In this document: one piece after another, positions 44,324 to 53,642 of the stretch
How the letters are laid out: every line of letters starts with the position of its first letter
Numbering within the stretch: position 1 is the first letter of the stretch
Assembly: GCF_002179965.1 (NCBI RefSeq)
Contig: NZ_NGUQ01000018.1
Span: 186,001 to 250,000 of the forward strand
DNA: 64,000 nt
Source: Pandoraea sp. PE-S2T-3
GTDB taxonomy: Bacteria; Pseudomonadota; Gammaproteobacteria; Burkholderiales; Burkholderiaceae
Reading direction: 5' to 3'
Made by a program: the position numbers and the translations under genes
Notes under the pieces: model-generated
The model's database searches: none
Seen by the model: only the letters and a program-made list of their open reading frames with translations
What the model was told of the DNA's origin: nothing

Positions 44324-44995
44324 TCAGGACTCAATGGCGGAGTCGTCGTCTCCGTAGAACTTCACGCCAAACTGGATACGTTCGCGCCCGCTCTCGACGC
44401 GGTGACGGTTCGTATCGCGCAGCGAATAGACGCAGCCGCAGTACTCCTGCTGGTAGAAGTTCTCGCGCTTGCTGATCTCGATCATGCGAGCCGAGCCGCC
44501 GCCTTTGCGCCAGTTGTATTCCCAGTACAGGATGTCGGGATAGTGCGACGCCGCCCGCACGCCGCAATCGTTGATCTGCTGCATGTTCTTCCAGCGCGAG
44601 ATCCCCAGCGAACTGGTGATGACCGGAAAGCCATGCTCATGGGCATATAGCGCGGTGCGCTCGAAGCGCATGTCAAAGCACATCGTGCAGCGCACGCCGC
44701 GCTCCGGTTCGTTCTCCATGCCTTTGGCACGTTCGAACCAGTTATCGCGGTCGTAGTCAGCGTCGACAAAGGGAATGCCGAACGTTTCCGCAAAACGGAT
44801 GTTCTCGTTCTTGCGAAGTTCGTATTCCTTGAGTGGATGGATGTTCGGGTTGTAGAAGAAGATCGTGAAGTCGATGCCGGAGGCCTGCATCGCTTCCATC
44901 ACTTCACCCGAGCAAGGCGCGCAGCACGAGTGCAACAGCACTTTCTGGTGCCCGCCGGGTAATGCCAATGGCTTGCGTTCGATCGCGGACGCCAC
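44324..44995 (-). CDS. queH: Epoxyqueuosine reductase QueH
   Basis: A 223-residue protein of the QueH (DUF208) type, the non-B12 enzyme for the last step of queuosine formation in tRNA. Cysteines expected to hold a 4Fe-4S cluster and a metal are present: C24, C25, C28 (HSCCAPCSG), C103, C106 (RCTMCFDMR) and C186, C188 (EYCGCVYS). YNPNIHP and [12 protein letters not shown] are family motifs. The start is GTG 44995 with GAGG six bases upstream. The gene stands just before mesX on the same strand; a functional tie is not evident. Confidence 0.93.
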   Translation of the reverse strand: MASAIERKPLALPGGHQKVLLHSCCAPCSGEVMEAMQASGIDFTIFFYNPNIHPLKEYELRKNENIRFAETFGIPFVDADYDRDNWFERAKGMENEPERGVRCTMCFDMRFERTALYAHEHGFPVITSSLGISRWKNMQQINDCGVRAASHYPDILYWEYNWRKGGGSARMIEISKRENFYQQEYCGCVYSLRDTNRHRVESGRERIQFGVKFYGDDDSAIES

Positions 44996-45131
44996 AAGAA
45001 ACCTCGCTGAAATACGCCCGCGTTCGCTGGACTAGGAGGCTCGAATTATGGTGTCCGACCGGGGATCATGAAAATGGATAAGTTCTCATGTTCTTATGAG
45101 CTTCGCTCATGGAGGCCGCTGCCGCGCGGTA

Positions 45132-46022
45132 TCAGGTCACGACAGGATGCTTCGCTTGCTCGATGAAGGCACGCAGGTAATCGATCTCCATATCCGCCTC
45201 GCGCGCGCCCAGATAGATGTGTTTGGCGATGCCGTTCTTGCCCAGCCGGACGGGCACCACATCCATCGTGTCCGCGTATTCCAGCACCAGCCAGCGTGGC
45301 AGCGCAGCCACGCCACGGCCGCTGGCCACCATCTGAAGCATGATGTCGGTGGTCTCGATCGGCTTATGCCGCTTGGGCGTGATGCCGGCGGGCGTAAGGA
45401 ACATGCTGTAGATATCCAGACGGTCGACCGGCACCGGGTAGGTCACCAGCACCTCATTGGTCAGTTGCTTGGGCTTGATGTATTCCTCGTTGGCGAGCTT
45501 GTGGTTGCCCGCAACAACCAAGACTTGCTCGTAATCGAACACCGGCTCGAAGACGAGGCCGGGTTTGTCCAGCGGATCGGGCGTGACCAACAGGTCGATC
45601 TCGTAACCGAACAGTGCGCCGATACCACCGAACTGGAATTTTTGTTTGACGTCGACATCCACATCCGGCCACGCGGCCAAATAGGGCGACACAACTTTCA
45701 GCAGCCACTGGTAGCAAGGGTGACATTCCATGCCGATGCGCAAGGCGCCTCGCTCACCTTGGGCGAACTGCCGCAAGCGCTCCTCGGCCAGACTCAACTG
45801 CGGCAGCACCCGGTTGGCCACCGCCAGCAGATATTGGCCGGCCTGCGTCAGGCGCAGACCACGGCCTTCGCGCAGCCAGATGTCGGTGCCCAACTGCTGC
45901 TCCAACTTTTTCATGCTGTGGCTTAACGCCGACTGCGTCACATGCAGCACGCCCGCAGCAGCGGTCAGCGACCCCTGCTTCTCCACCTCTTGCACGATGG
46001 ACAAATGAATACGATCAAGCAT
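45132..46022 (-). CDS. LysR-type regulator, MetR-like
   Basis: A 296-residue regulator. The helix-turn-helix is at ~15-60 (GSLTAAAGVLHVTQSALSHSMKKLEQQLG). The effector domain contains GMECHPCYQWLL, which matches MetR, the homocysteine-responsive activator of methionine genes. That fits the mesX-mesD genes downstream on the same strand. The sequence TGAATGAGCAAATTTCA just upstream of its ATG has MetR-style TGAA/TTCA ends but a longer spacing than the consensus. Confidence 0.85.
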   Translation of the reverse strand: MLDRIHLSIVQEVEKQGSLTAAAGVLHVTQSALSHSMKKLEQQLGTDIWLREGRGLRLTQAGQYLLAVANRVLPQLSLAEERLRQFAQGERGALRIGMECHPCYQWLLKVVSPYLAAWPDVDVDVKQKFQFGGIGALFGYEIDLLVTPDPLDKPGLVFEPVFDYEQVLVVAGNHKLANEEYIKPKQLTNEVLVTYPVPVDRLDIYSMFLTPAGITPKRHKPIETTDIMLQMVASGRGVAALPRWLVLEYADTMDVVPVRLGKNGIAKHIYLGAREADMEIDYLRAFIEQAKHPVVT

Positions 46023-46170
46023 GATGAATGAGCAAATTTCATATTTTATTGAGATTGCGACATTCTAATTCATCATTAACGGGCTCGTGATCTGCCGATT
46101 GGCGGCTTGGGGGGCATCGAGGCCACCATTCGCTGAGTCGATACCGCGACACCAGAGTGACGCCTGTGTT

Positions 46171-47067
46171 TCAAGCGACGTGAGCGCTTTCCGACGCGTC
46201 TGAGCGCCCGAGACTCGAAAAGCAACTCAATAGAAGCGCAACGATGGCGATCAGCGCAAAGTGGAAACACATCACGCGATATGGCATGTCCCCACGCACC
46301 ACGGCTTCTGGCAAATACATATGCAGGGAAGTGTTCAACACCGTACTCGCGACGAGAATCATCCCGAATGCCATGCAGAACACCATCAAAGGTATGTTCG
46401 CGCTCCGTAACCTGCGTGATTTAGGAGCGAGTCCAACGCCAACAATGAACAGCATCATGGCCGGTACAAACAAATGCGATGGATGCGCCATGGGGAAAAC
46501 GTACCAGCCCCAGAAGCCCGGGTCTGATGCGGCGAGCAAGGCCCAGAGGTGCAGCGCGCACGATAGCGTCAGACAACTCACAGAAACGATGCGGCGCAAG
46601 GTCAGACGTTCGTGGGGTGCAGGGATGGCGTTGGCGTCCGAATCAATGCTGTTGTGCAGCAGAAGAATCGCCACGATGTACACGGGCAGATTCACGAATA
46701 CGACGATCAAGTAGATCAGCCATGAAACCACCAGCGTCCACAACACGATCGTCCAGATAAACACCGGAAGCGCCCACGGCTTTCGCCATAGTAGTCCGAT
46801 GCTTGCGACCAACAACCCCAAGTTTGCAAGGATCACAACAACTTCCAAGCACAACGCACGCCCCAGTGTCGTTCGAATGATCTCTGTTACATCGTGATCG
46901 TAAGCAAACCAGAAAATGAATGCCCGAATGAGCGATGTCAACGCTACCAGGATGGTGCCGCATGCGATGACGGGCACAGTGAATCCGTCACGAGCAAGAG
47001 GTCGAATGATCTTCGATTTCGATGCGTTTTCTTTAGTATTCCTCATCGAATATCGCGACTCATTCAT
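46171..47067 (-). CDS. Multi-pass membrane protein of unknown function
   Basis: A 298-residue protein with about eight hydrophobic segments (for example VPVIACGTILVALTSLIRAF, FIWTIVLWTLVVSWLIYLIV, LFVPAMMLFIVGVGLA and ALIAIVALLLSCF). I recognise no family motif. Codon use is clearly more A/T-rich than in its neighbours, suggesting recent acquisition. ATG 47067 has AGAGGGG upstream. It is not obviously linked to the LysR gene or to the catabolic operon that ends 160 bases upstream of it. Confidence 0.7.
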   Translation of the reverse strand: MNESRYSMRNTKENASKSKIIRPLARDGFTVPVIACGTILVALTSLIRAFIFWFAYDHDVTEIIRTTLGRALCLEVVVILANLGLLVASIGLLWRKPWALPVFIWTIVLWTLVVSWLIYLIVVFVNLPVYIVAILLLHNSIDSDANAIPAPHERLTLRRIVSVSCLTLSCALHLWALLAASDPGFWGWYVFPMAHPSHLFVPAMMLFIVGVGLAPKSRRLRSANIPLMVFCMAFGMILVASTVLNTSLHMYLPEAVVRGDMPYRVMCFHFALIAIVALLLSCFSSLGRSDASESAHVA

Positions 47068-47226
47068 TGCCCCTCTTGAACGGAAGCGACGGAGAATAGC
47101 ACTTGATCGCGTGAATCTAGAGCCCCATAGTGCGTCGACTACGAGATTTGAGCGATTTCTGATGTTGGCTCAGGACGTCGTCCGCAAACGACGCCCCTCA
47201 TGCATCTACCTGAACGGGCTACGGCA

Positions 47227-48372
47227 TCACCCCGCCATCCCCAACACCAATTCACGATAAATATCGCGCGCCCCTTCCAGTTGATCGAGCGCGATGGATT
47301 CGTCAATCGTGTGAGCATCCTCCTCGTTACCAGGGCCCAGCCCAATGGTTGGAATGCCGCGCCGTCCTGCCGATTCCGAGCCGTTGGTGCAAAAGCGCCA
47401 CGTGCCCAGACTCGGCGTGCGCCCTGCTGCCTGCACTGCCTGCGCGGCACTCGACACGAGCGCATGATCGTCGGCGATCTGCCAAGCCGGTAGCCACCGG
47501 AACGGCCGCGCACAACACCCAGTGAACGTGCGCACCTTGTCACCCGTCACCGCGAGCGTGAACCGATCCAGCCCTGCCGCGCGCAACCTTGCTTCGATTG
47601 CTGACAAAACATCTTGCGACGTCTCCCCCGGCAACGTGCGACGATCAAAGCGAATCGTCGTCGCGGTCGGGATCATCGAGATCGAAGGGTACGGCGTCGA
47701 CACGATATCGGTCGGTACCAGCAACGCATCCCCCAGCGATGCGTGCGTCGGCAATTCAAGGTTTTGCAGCACGATCAACGCCTGCGCTGCCGCATGCAGT
47801 GGATTGACGCCGCATTCGGGCGACGCCGCATGTGCGGGCGTGCCCTCGAACGTCAGCAGAATCTCCATCCGCCCCTTCTGCCCAGACTTGATCTGAAGCT
47901 TCGACGGCTCGCAAATGACCACGGCCGCCGGTGAGCAGAGATCAAGCACGGAGGCCAGCGCAAACCCCTCCACCACCTCCTCCATCACGCTTGCAGACAC
48001 CGCCACGCGCCGCGTCAGGCGTCCAGTGCGCGCCGCTTCCGCAACACCGCACAGTGCGGCGGCAATGCCACCTTTCATGTCCGTACTACCGCGCCCATAC
48101 AGTCGGCCGTCCCGGATCTCACCGCCAAACGGCTCGGTCGTCCACTCGCCGACGACAGGCACAACGTCCATGTGACCGTCGAGGAGCAACGCGAGATCGG
48201 TATCTTCGGGGCCGACAATCCCGAGCACCGAGCCGTTATCGTCACGACGCACGTCGGTAAAGCCGAGCTCGCGCATGCGCCGCTCCACCAGCGCCGCCAT
48301 GTTGCCTTCGTCTCCCGAGAGACTGGGCGTGCGCACCATTTCCTGTGTCAAAGCAATGACGTCGATCGTCAT
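47227..48372 (-). CDS. M20 family hydrolase (ArgE/DapE/YgeY-like)
   Basis: A 381-residue zinc hydrolase. LLLDGHMDVVP is the first metal site and YGRGSTDMKGG carries the bridging Asp. VSASVMEEVVEG contains the catalytic Glu and next ligand, ICEPSK a further ligand, and the last His is in NEEDAHTIDE. The dimerisation insert includes GTPAHAASPECGVNP. It resembles YgeY, whose gene neighbours diaminopropionate ammonia-lyase in Escherichia coli, as here. It would remove an N-acyl group from an amino acid. It is the last gene of the operon that begins at 54.5 kb. Confidence 0.88.
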   Translation of the reverse strand: MTIDVIALTQEMVRTPSLSGDEGNMAALVERRMRELGFTDVRRDDNGSVLGIVGPEDTDLALLLDGHMDVVPVVGEWTTEPFGGEIRDGRLYGRGSTDMKGGIAAALCGVAEAARTGRLTRRVAVSASVMEEVVEGFALASVLDLCSPAAVVICEPSKLQIKSGQKGRMEILLTFEGTPAHAASPECGVNPLHAAAQALIVLQNLELPTHASLGDALLVPTDIVSTPYPSISMIPTATTIRFDRRTLPGETSQDVLSAIEARLRAAGLDRFTLAVTGDKVRTFTGCCARPFRWLPAWQIADDHALVSSAAQAVQAAGRTPSLGTWRFCTNGSESAGRRGIPTIGLGPGNEEDAHTIDESIALDQLEGARDIYRELVLGMAG

Positions 48373-48409
48373 GAGTCCGGGTCCGAAATAAGAGGGGGTG
48401 ACAGAAGAA

Positions 48410-49753
48410 TCAACGATTGACCAGCTTCGCCGGCACGCGCAATACGAGGATGGCGCCGATAAACGCAAAGCTCGCGAGGAAGTACATGCCCCAGTCGGTC
48501 GAGCCCGTGCTGTCCTTGATCCAACCGATCGCATACGGGCTCACGAACGCGGCCAAGCCGGCGAACGCATTGATGCCCGCGATGCCCGCGGCGGCACTCC
48601 GGCCTTCCAGAAACGCCGTGGGCAAGCTCCAGAACAACGGCGAGCAGACCATGCAACCTGCCGCAGCGACCGACAACATCGCAACCGCCACCGTCGGGTT
48701 GTGACCGAACAGCGTCGACAGAATCAGCCCGATGCCACCCACGATGAACGGAATCACCATGTGCCAGCGGCGCTCACGCGTCTTGTCGGAATGACGGCAC
48801 ACCAGAATCATCGACACCACCGCGCAAGCATTCGGAATCGCCGTCAGCAAGCCAATCTCCAGCAGCGACGTCACACCGGTCGACTTGATGACCGAAGGCA
48901 CCCAGAAAGCGAGGCCCGACAGACTCGACACCGTGCAATAGCAGATCAACGCCATATGCAGCACGCGACGGTCTTGCAGCAACTTCCACAGCGATACGTG
49001 CTCGACCTTCTCACGCGTCTCGGCGGCCACGTTGTGCGCAAGGCGTGACTTCTCCGCGTCGCTCAGCCAGCGCGCGTCGACAATGCGGTCATCGAGATAG
49101 GCCAGCACGGCGATGCCGAGAATCAACGAGGGCACCGCCTCGATGATGAACATCCACTGCCACCCGGCCATGCCGTGCCCCATGTGGAACGTCTGCATGA
49201 TCCAGCCCGACAGCGGGCCACCGAGAATGCCGGCGAACGGTACGGCCGTCATGAAGATCGCTACGATCTGACCGCGTCGTGCCGACGGAAACCAGTACGT
49301 CAGATACAGGATGATGCCGGGGTAAAAGCCCGCCTCGGCGGCACCCAGCAAGAAGCGCAGCACGTAGAACTGCGTCGGCGTCTGTGCAAACGCCATCGCG
49401 GCCGAAATGAATCCCCACAGCACCATGATGCGAGCCAGCGTTTTTCTCGCGCCGATGCGATGCATCAACACGTTGCTGGGGACTTCGAACAGGAAATAGC
49501 CGATGAAGAAAATGCCCGCGCCGAGGCCGTACACCGTTTCGGAAAAGCCGAGGTCGTCGAGCATCTGAAGCTTGGCAAAGCCGACGTTCACGCGATCGAG
49601 AAATGCGGCCACATAGCAGAGCATCAGGAACGGCACGAGGCGCCACGCGACACGGCGGTACAGTGCATTATCAGAGGCGTCGCTCATGGCACGAGGGTCG
49701 GCATGGCTCGCGGAAATGCCCGCGAGATTGGCAGGGGGAGGTGCGTTTTTCAT
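48410..49753 (-). CDS. MFS importer, anion:cation symporter type
   Basis: A 447-residue transporter with 12 hydrophobic segments. LDRVNVGFAKLQM, FFIGYFLFEVPSNVLMHRIG and LRFLLGAAEAGFYPGIILYL are the signature of the ACS (tartrate/phthalate/glucarate) subfamily, which imports organic anions with protons. It should bring in the substrate of the surrounding catabolic enzymes. ATG 49753 is chosen because GGAG is six bases upstream; ATG 49756 lies too close. The N-terminal ~20 residues are soluble. Confidence 0.9.
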   Translation of the reverse strand: MKNAPPPANLAGISASHADPRAMSDASDNALYRRVAWRLVPFLMLCYVAAFLDRVNVGFAKLQMLDDLGFSETVYGLGAGIFFIGYFLFEVPSNVLMHRIGARKTLARIMVLWGFISAAMAFAQTPTQFYVLRFLLGAAEAGFYPGIILYLTYWFPSARRGQIVAIFMTAVPFAGILGGPLSGWIMQTFHMGHGMAGWQWMFIIEAVPSLILGIAVLAYLDDRIVDARWLSDAEKSRLAHNVAAETREKVEHVSLWKLLQDRRVLHMALICYCTVSSLSGLAFWVPSVIKSTGVTSLLEIGLLTAIPNACAVVSMILVCRHSDKTRERRWHMVIPFIVGGIGLILSTLFGHNPTVAVAMLSVAAAGCMVCSPLFWSLPTAFLEGRSAAAGIAGINAFAGLAAFVSPYAIGWIKDSTGSTDWGMYFLASFAFIGAILVLRVPAKLVNR

Positions 49754-49952
49754 CATAGGCTCCAGCGCGAAAGATAACGTTACGTACTGTTGGCCAGGCG
49801 TGATGTGCCCGAAGACTTCGGCATAAGCTTCGGGCAACACGTTCCCCTGCGGGCCTGTCGGCCTGCATGCCTGATACGGGGGTTGAACATTCGGAAGAGG
49901 CCACGCGTTGCCTGACGCGCGCCTCGGGTGAGACGTTGCTACAACGTGCGCA

Positions 49953-50891
49953 TTACCCTTGCGGTGCAACCGCGCCGCGACGTTCGACGATCATGCGATA
50001 GGCCTCCGGACGACGGTGCTTGGCAAAGTTGAATGTGGTGTTCTTGTACGAGTTGCAGAGGTCCAGATCGCAGCGCGCAATGGCGAGTTCGTCGCCCTTA
50101 GTCGAGCACGCCGCCACCACTTCGCCCGACGGCGCAATGATGCAGGTGCCGCCGATCATCTCGCAGCCCTCTTCCTTGCCCGCCTTTGCGACACCGACCA
50201 CCCACGTGCCGTTCTGGTACGCACCGGCCTGCATCACGAGCTGGTTATGGAACATCGAAAGATCGTCATGCTCGGGCGCGGGCGGGTTATGCACCGGCGT
50301 GTTGTAGCCGAGCAGAATCATCTCGACGCCTTGCAGGCCCATCACGCGATACGTCTCCGACCAACGACGGTCATTGCACAGCGCCATGCCCATGACACCG
50401 CCGAAGCCACGCCATACGTCGAACGTCTCACCCGGCTCGAAGTAGTACTTCTCAAGATGCTGGAACGCCCGCCACGGCTCGTGTTCGGCATGGCCCGGCA
50501 GGTGGACCTTGCGGTACTTGCCGATGATGTTGCCGTCGGCCCCGACAAGAATCGACGTGTTGAAACGATGCGGCCGGCCAGCGTCGTCAAGCGCGATCTC
50601 GGCGTAACCCAGATAGAAACCGATACCGAGACGCTTGGCGGTATCGAACAATGCCTGCGTCTGCGGACCGGGCATCTCGCGCTCGTAGAAGGCGTCGATC
50701 TCGACCGGGTCTTCCATATACCAGCGCGGGAAAAACGTGGTGAGTGCCAGCTCCGGGAAGACGACAAGATTGCAGCCCATCGCATGGGCGTTGTGCAGGT
50801 GAGCGAGCAGACGCTCCATCACGTCGGCACGGGAATCGGCGCGCTGGATCGGCCCCAGCTGCGCGGCGGCGACGTTGACGATACGGGACAT
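49953..50891 (-). CDS. N-carbamoyl-D-amino-acid-hydrolase-like nitrilase-superfamily enzyme
   Basis: A 312-residue carbon-nitrogen hydrolase with the catalytic triad E47 (FPELAL), K128 (YRKVHLPG) and C172 (ALCNDRRW). These positions match D-carbamoylases almost exactly, and so do TTFFPRWYM and GYNTPVHNPPAP. The reaction is hydrolysis of an N-carbamoyl amino acid to the amino acid, CO2 and ammonia. AAGGAG precedes ATG 50891. It lies 125 bases behind the M20-type carbamoylase gene in the diaminopropionate operon. Confidence 0.92.
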   Translation of the reverse strand: MSRIVNVAAAQLGPIQRADSRADVMERLLAHLHNAHAMGCNLVVFPELALTTFFPRWYMEDPVEIDAFYEREMPGPQTQALFDTAKRLGIGFYLGYAEIALDDAGRPHRFNTSILVGADGNIIGKYRKVHLPGHAEHEPWRAFQHLEKYYFEPGETFDVWRGFGGVMGMALCNDRRWSETYRVMGLQGVEMILLGYNTPVHNPPAPEHDDLSMFHNQLVMQAGAYQNGTWVVGVAKAGKEEGCEMIGGTCIIAPSGEVVAACSTKGDELAIARCDLDLCNSYKNTTFNFAKHRRPEAYRMIVERRGAVAPQG

Positions 50892-51015
50892 TACGTTATC
50901 TCCTTGATGAATCCTCGAACACCCGCGAGCACAATGGCCCGGGGCATCTTCGCTGTCATGCGCGGCATATCGCGCGCTACTTCAATCTGAATCTGAATCA
51001 CAATCGGCATGCCGA

Positions 51016-52290
51016 TCACGCGGCCAACTCGCACATCAACGCGAGCAGCATGTTGGCCCCGGCATCGATGTCGGCGTCGTGGGTAAATTCGGCCACGTTG
51101 TGCGACAGCCCCTTCACGCTGGGCACAAAAATCATGCCGGCCGGACACACCCGCGCAAGCATCTGCGCGTCGTGCCCGGCACCGCTGGGCAGTCGACGCA
51201 CGGAGTGGCCACGCGCCTTGGCGAGCGATTCGACCCGCGCAACGATGCGCTCGTCGAATTGCACCGGCGCGAAATCAGCCAACGAACGCCGCGTGATGCA
51301 CACGCCCTCTGCGTCAGCCAGCGCATCCGCCTTCTCGAACACACGGCGCACGGCCTCTTCCAGCGCATTGGCGTCGGTGTTGCGCAGGTCGAGCGTGAAG
51401 ACCGCCCGGTTTGGGATCACGTTGACGAGGTTCGGCGAGAGCGTGACGTGGCCCACCGTGGCGAGTTGTCCGCCACCGATCTCGCGCGCCACTTCACGCG
51501 CGAACCGCGCTATCTCGAATGCGACGTAACCGGCGTCGTGACGCATGTGCATTGGTGTTGTGCCCGCGTGGTTCGAGACACCCTCAACGGTGAACTCGGT
51601 CCAGTGAATGCCCTGCACGCCCGTCACAGCACCGATGGTGATGCCCTCGTGCTCCAACACCGGACCTTGTTCGACATGAAGCTCGACGAAGGCGTGTACA
51701 TCCGGTTGTCCGACAGGTTGCGGGCCGTCGTAACCGATGCGCGTCAGGTTCTCGCGCACGGACGTGCCGTCGATACCCACGGTATCGAGTGCGTCGTCGA
51801 GCGCCATGCCACCGGCGTAGACGAGGCTGCCCATCATGTCGGGCGAGAAGCGCGCGCCCTCTTCGTTCGTGAAGAACGCGACCGCCAGCGGACGTCGCGT
51901 CACAACCTCGGCGTCGTTAAGCGCGGCGATGACTTCCAGCCCCGCAAGCACGCCGAGGTTGCCGTCGTATCGCCCGCCGGTGCGCACCGTATCGATGTGC
52001 GAGCCAGTCATGACCGGCGGCCCATCCTCAAGACCGGCGCGCACACCGACCACGTTGCCGATGGCGTCGACCGTCACTGTCAGACCCAACTCCCGCATCC
52101 AGCCGGCAACCAGGTTGCGGCCTTCTCCGTCGGCGTCGGTCAGTGCGAGACGGCAACATCCGCCGCCGTCAATCGCGCCGACCTCCGCCAATGCGGTAAT
52201 GCGCGAGAGCAAGCGCGGCAGAGAGATGCGCAGACCGGTGTGCAGGTTGTCGATCACGTCGGTGGGCGTTGCTGTGAATAACGTGCTCAT
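51016..52290 (-). CDS. Zn-dependent M20 hydrolase, hydantoinase/carbamoylase family
   Basis: A 424-residue enzyme of the N-carbamoyl-L-amino-acid hydrolase / allantoate amidohydrolase / beta-ureidopropionase group. Metal ligands are seen in GSHIDTVRTGGRYDGNLG (His and Asp) and TNEEGARF (Glu), with a later FVELHVEQGPVLE and final SGAGHDAQML. GVSNHAGTTPM is typical of the dimerisation domain. It would hydrolyse a ureido group. It begins 15 bases after the stop of the ammonia-lyase gene, so the two are coupled. The exact ureido substrate is unknown. Confidence 0.9.
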   Translation of the reverse strand: MSTLFTATPTDVIDNLHTGLRISLPRLLSRITALAEVGAIDGGGCCRLALTDADGEGRNLVAGWMRELGLTVTVDAIGNVVGVRAGLEDGPPVMTGSHIDTVRTGGRYDGNLGVLAGLEVIAALNDAEVVTRRPLAVAFFTNEEGARFSPDMMGSLVYAGGMALDDALDTVGIDGTSVRENLTRIGYDGPQPVGQPDVHAFVELHVEQGPVLEHEGITIGAVTGVQGIHWTEFTVEGVSNHAGTTPMHMRHDAGYVAFEIARFAREVAREIGGGQLATVGHVTLSPNLVNVIPNRAVFTLDLRNTDANALEEAVRRVFEKADALADAEGVCITRRSLADFAPVQFDERIVARVESLAKARGHSVRRLPSGAGHDAQMLARVCPAGMIFVPSVKGLSHNVAEFTHDADIDAGANMLLALMCELAA

Positions 52291-52304
52291 GGTGCGGTCC
52301 GGCG

Positions 52305-53567
52305 TCACGCAGCTTGTTGCGCGATGCCTGCGGCCACGGCTTCGGCGGGCTTGCCGACGATTTTCTCGAACAGCACAGGATCGGTTGCCCCTTCGCTGCC
52401 GAACACCAGCACGCGGCTCGTTGCGTCGAGTCCCAAGGCGGCACGCGTCTCGGCGTCTGCGGCAGCACCAAGACAGCCCGCGAGGCCAGCCACCGCCGAC
52501 TCACCCGCGACCATCGGGGCATCGCCGAAGCGGCCGTCCGCGAGAATGCGCATCGTCTCGAGTGCTGACTCGTCGTCGATGGTGAGGAATGCTTGTGCTC
52601 CCGGCGCGAGGATCTCCCATGCCAGCAGCGAAACCTCCCCGCACGCAAGACCGGCCATCACGGTATCGAGATCGCCGTGAACCGCCACCGGTTGGCCCGC
52701 ACGCGCGCTTTCGAACAGGCATGCCGCCTTGTCCGGCTCGACCACGACGAAACGCGGACGCGCTTCGCCGGTGAGTTCGAGCGTCTCCCAGAAATGCGCC
52801 AGCACCGCCGCCGCGAGTCCACCGACACCGCCTTGCAGAAACACGTGCGTGGGCAGTTGGCCGGTCGCATCGCGGAACTGACGCAGCGCTTCGTCGGCCA
52901 TGACGGCGTAGCCTTGCATCACGTCCTTCGGGACATCCATGTAACCGGGGTACGACGTATCCGAAACCACGAAGCGGCCAAAACGCGCGGCATCTTCCGC
53001 GGCCTGACGTACGGCATCGTCATAGTTACCGGCCGTGCGCACCACTTGCGCGCCGTAATGCGCAATCGCGTCGACGCGGCCCTGACTCACCGTGGCGTGC
53101 ACGTAGATGACGCATTCGCAACCGAAGCGCTGGGCGCCCCATGCCACCGACCGGCCGTGGTTGCCGTCCGTCGCGCAGGTCACGCACAACGTGCGCGTCA
53201 GCTCGGCGAAACGCCCTGACAAGAGGTCTGCCACCGTGACACCCGTCTCGCCCGTGCGCGCTTCGATCTCGCGAATCAGCAGCCGGCTCACGGCATAAGC
53301 GCCGCCTAGTGCCTTGAAGCTGCCCAGACCGAAACGCCCGGCCTCGTCCTTGTAGCGAATCTGCGCTACGCCAGCAGCGCGGGCCAGACCACTCAACGAC
53401 ACCAACGGGGTGGTGGCATAGCCGGGCCAGCGCGTGATTTCTCGCGATGCCGTGGCGAACGCGTCACCGCCGAGAATCTCGCGGCGGGCATCGCCGTACG
53501 GTGCACCGGGCTGTTCCGCCGGGTTCACGAAGCGCTGCAAGCGCAGATTGGGAAGGGGGGGCGTCAT
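52305..53567 (-). CDS. Diaminopropionate ammonia-lyase
   Basis: A 420-residue PLP enzyme that turns 2,3-diaminopropionate into pyruvate and two ammonia. Features are the PLP lysine K85 in GLGSFKALGGAY, CATDGNHGRSVAWGA, the family-typical SDTSYPGYMDVPKDVMQGY, and HVFLQGGVGGLAAA for the phosphate. Length is close to the usual ~400. GAGGAG precedes ATG 53567. It is the first enzyme gene after the RpiR regulator (75-base gap) and defines the probable end of the pathway encoded here. Confidence 0.93.
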   Translation of the reverse strand: MTPPLPNLRLQRFVNPAEQPGAPYGDARREILGGDAFATASREITRWPGYATTPLVSLSGLARAAGVAQIRYKDEAGRFGLGSFKALGGAYAVSRLLIREIEARTGETGVTVADLLSGRFAELTRTLCVTCATDGNHGRSVAWGAQRFGCECVIYVHATVSQGRVDAIAHYGAQVVRTAGNYDDAVRQAAEDAARFGRFVVSDTSYPGYMDVPKDVMQGYAVMADEALRQFRDATGQLPTHVFLQGGVGGLAAAVLAHFWETLELTGEARPRFVVVEPDKAACLFESARAGQPVAVHGDLDTVMAGLACGEVSLLAWEILAPGAQAFLTIDDESALETMRILADGRFGDAPMVAGESAVAGLAGCLGAAADAETRAALGLDATSRVLVFGSEGATDPVLFEKIVGKPAEAVAAGIAQQAA

Positions 53568-53642
53568 ACGTGTCTCCTCAGTCTTTGGATAGATGCTTGA
53601 GATCGCCGGATCGCTAGGGATCAAGCGCTCACCGCACGCCGG

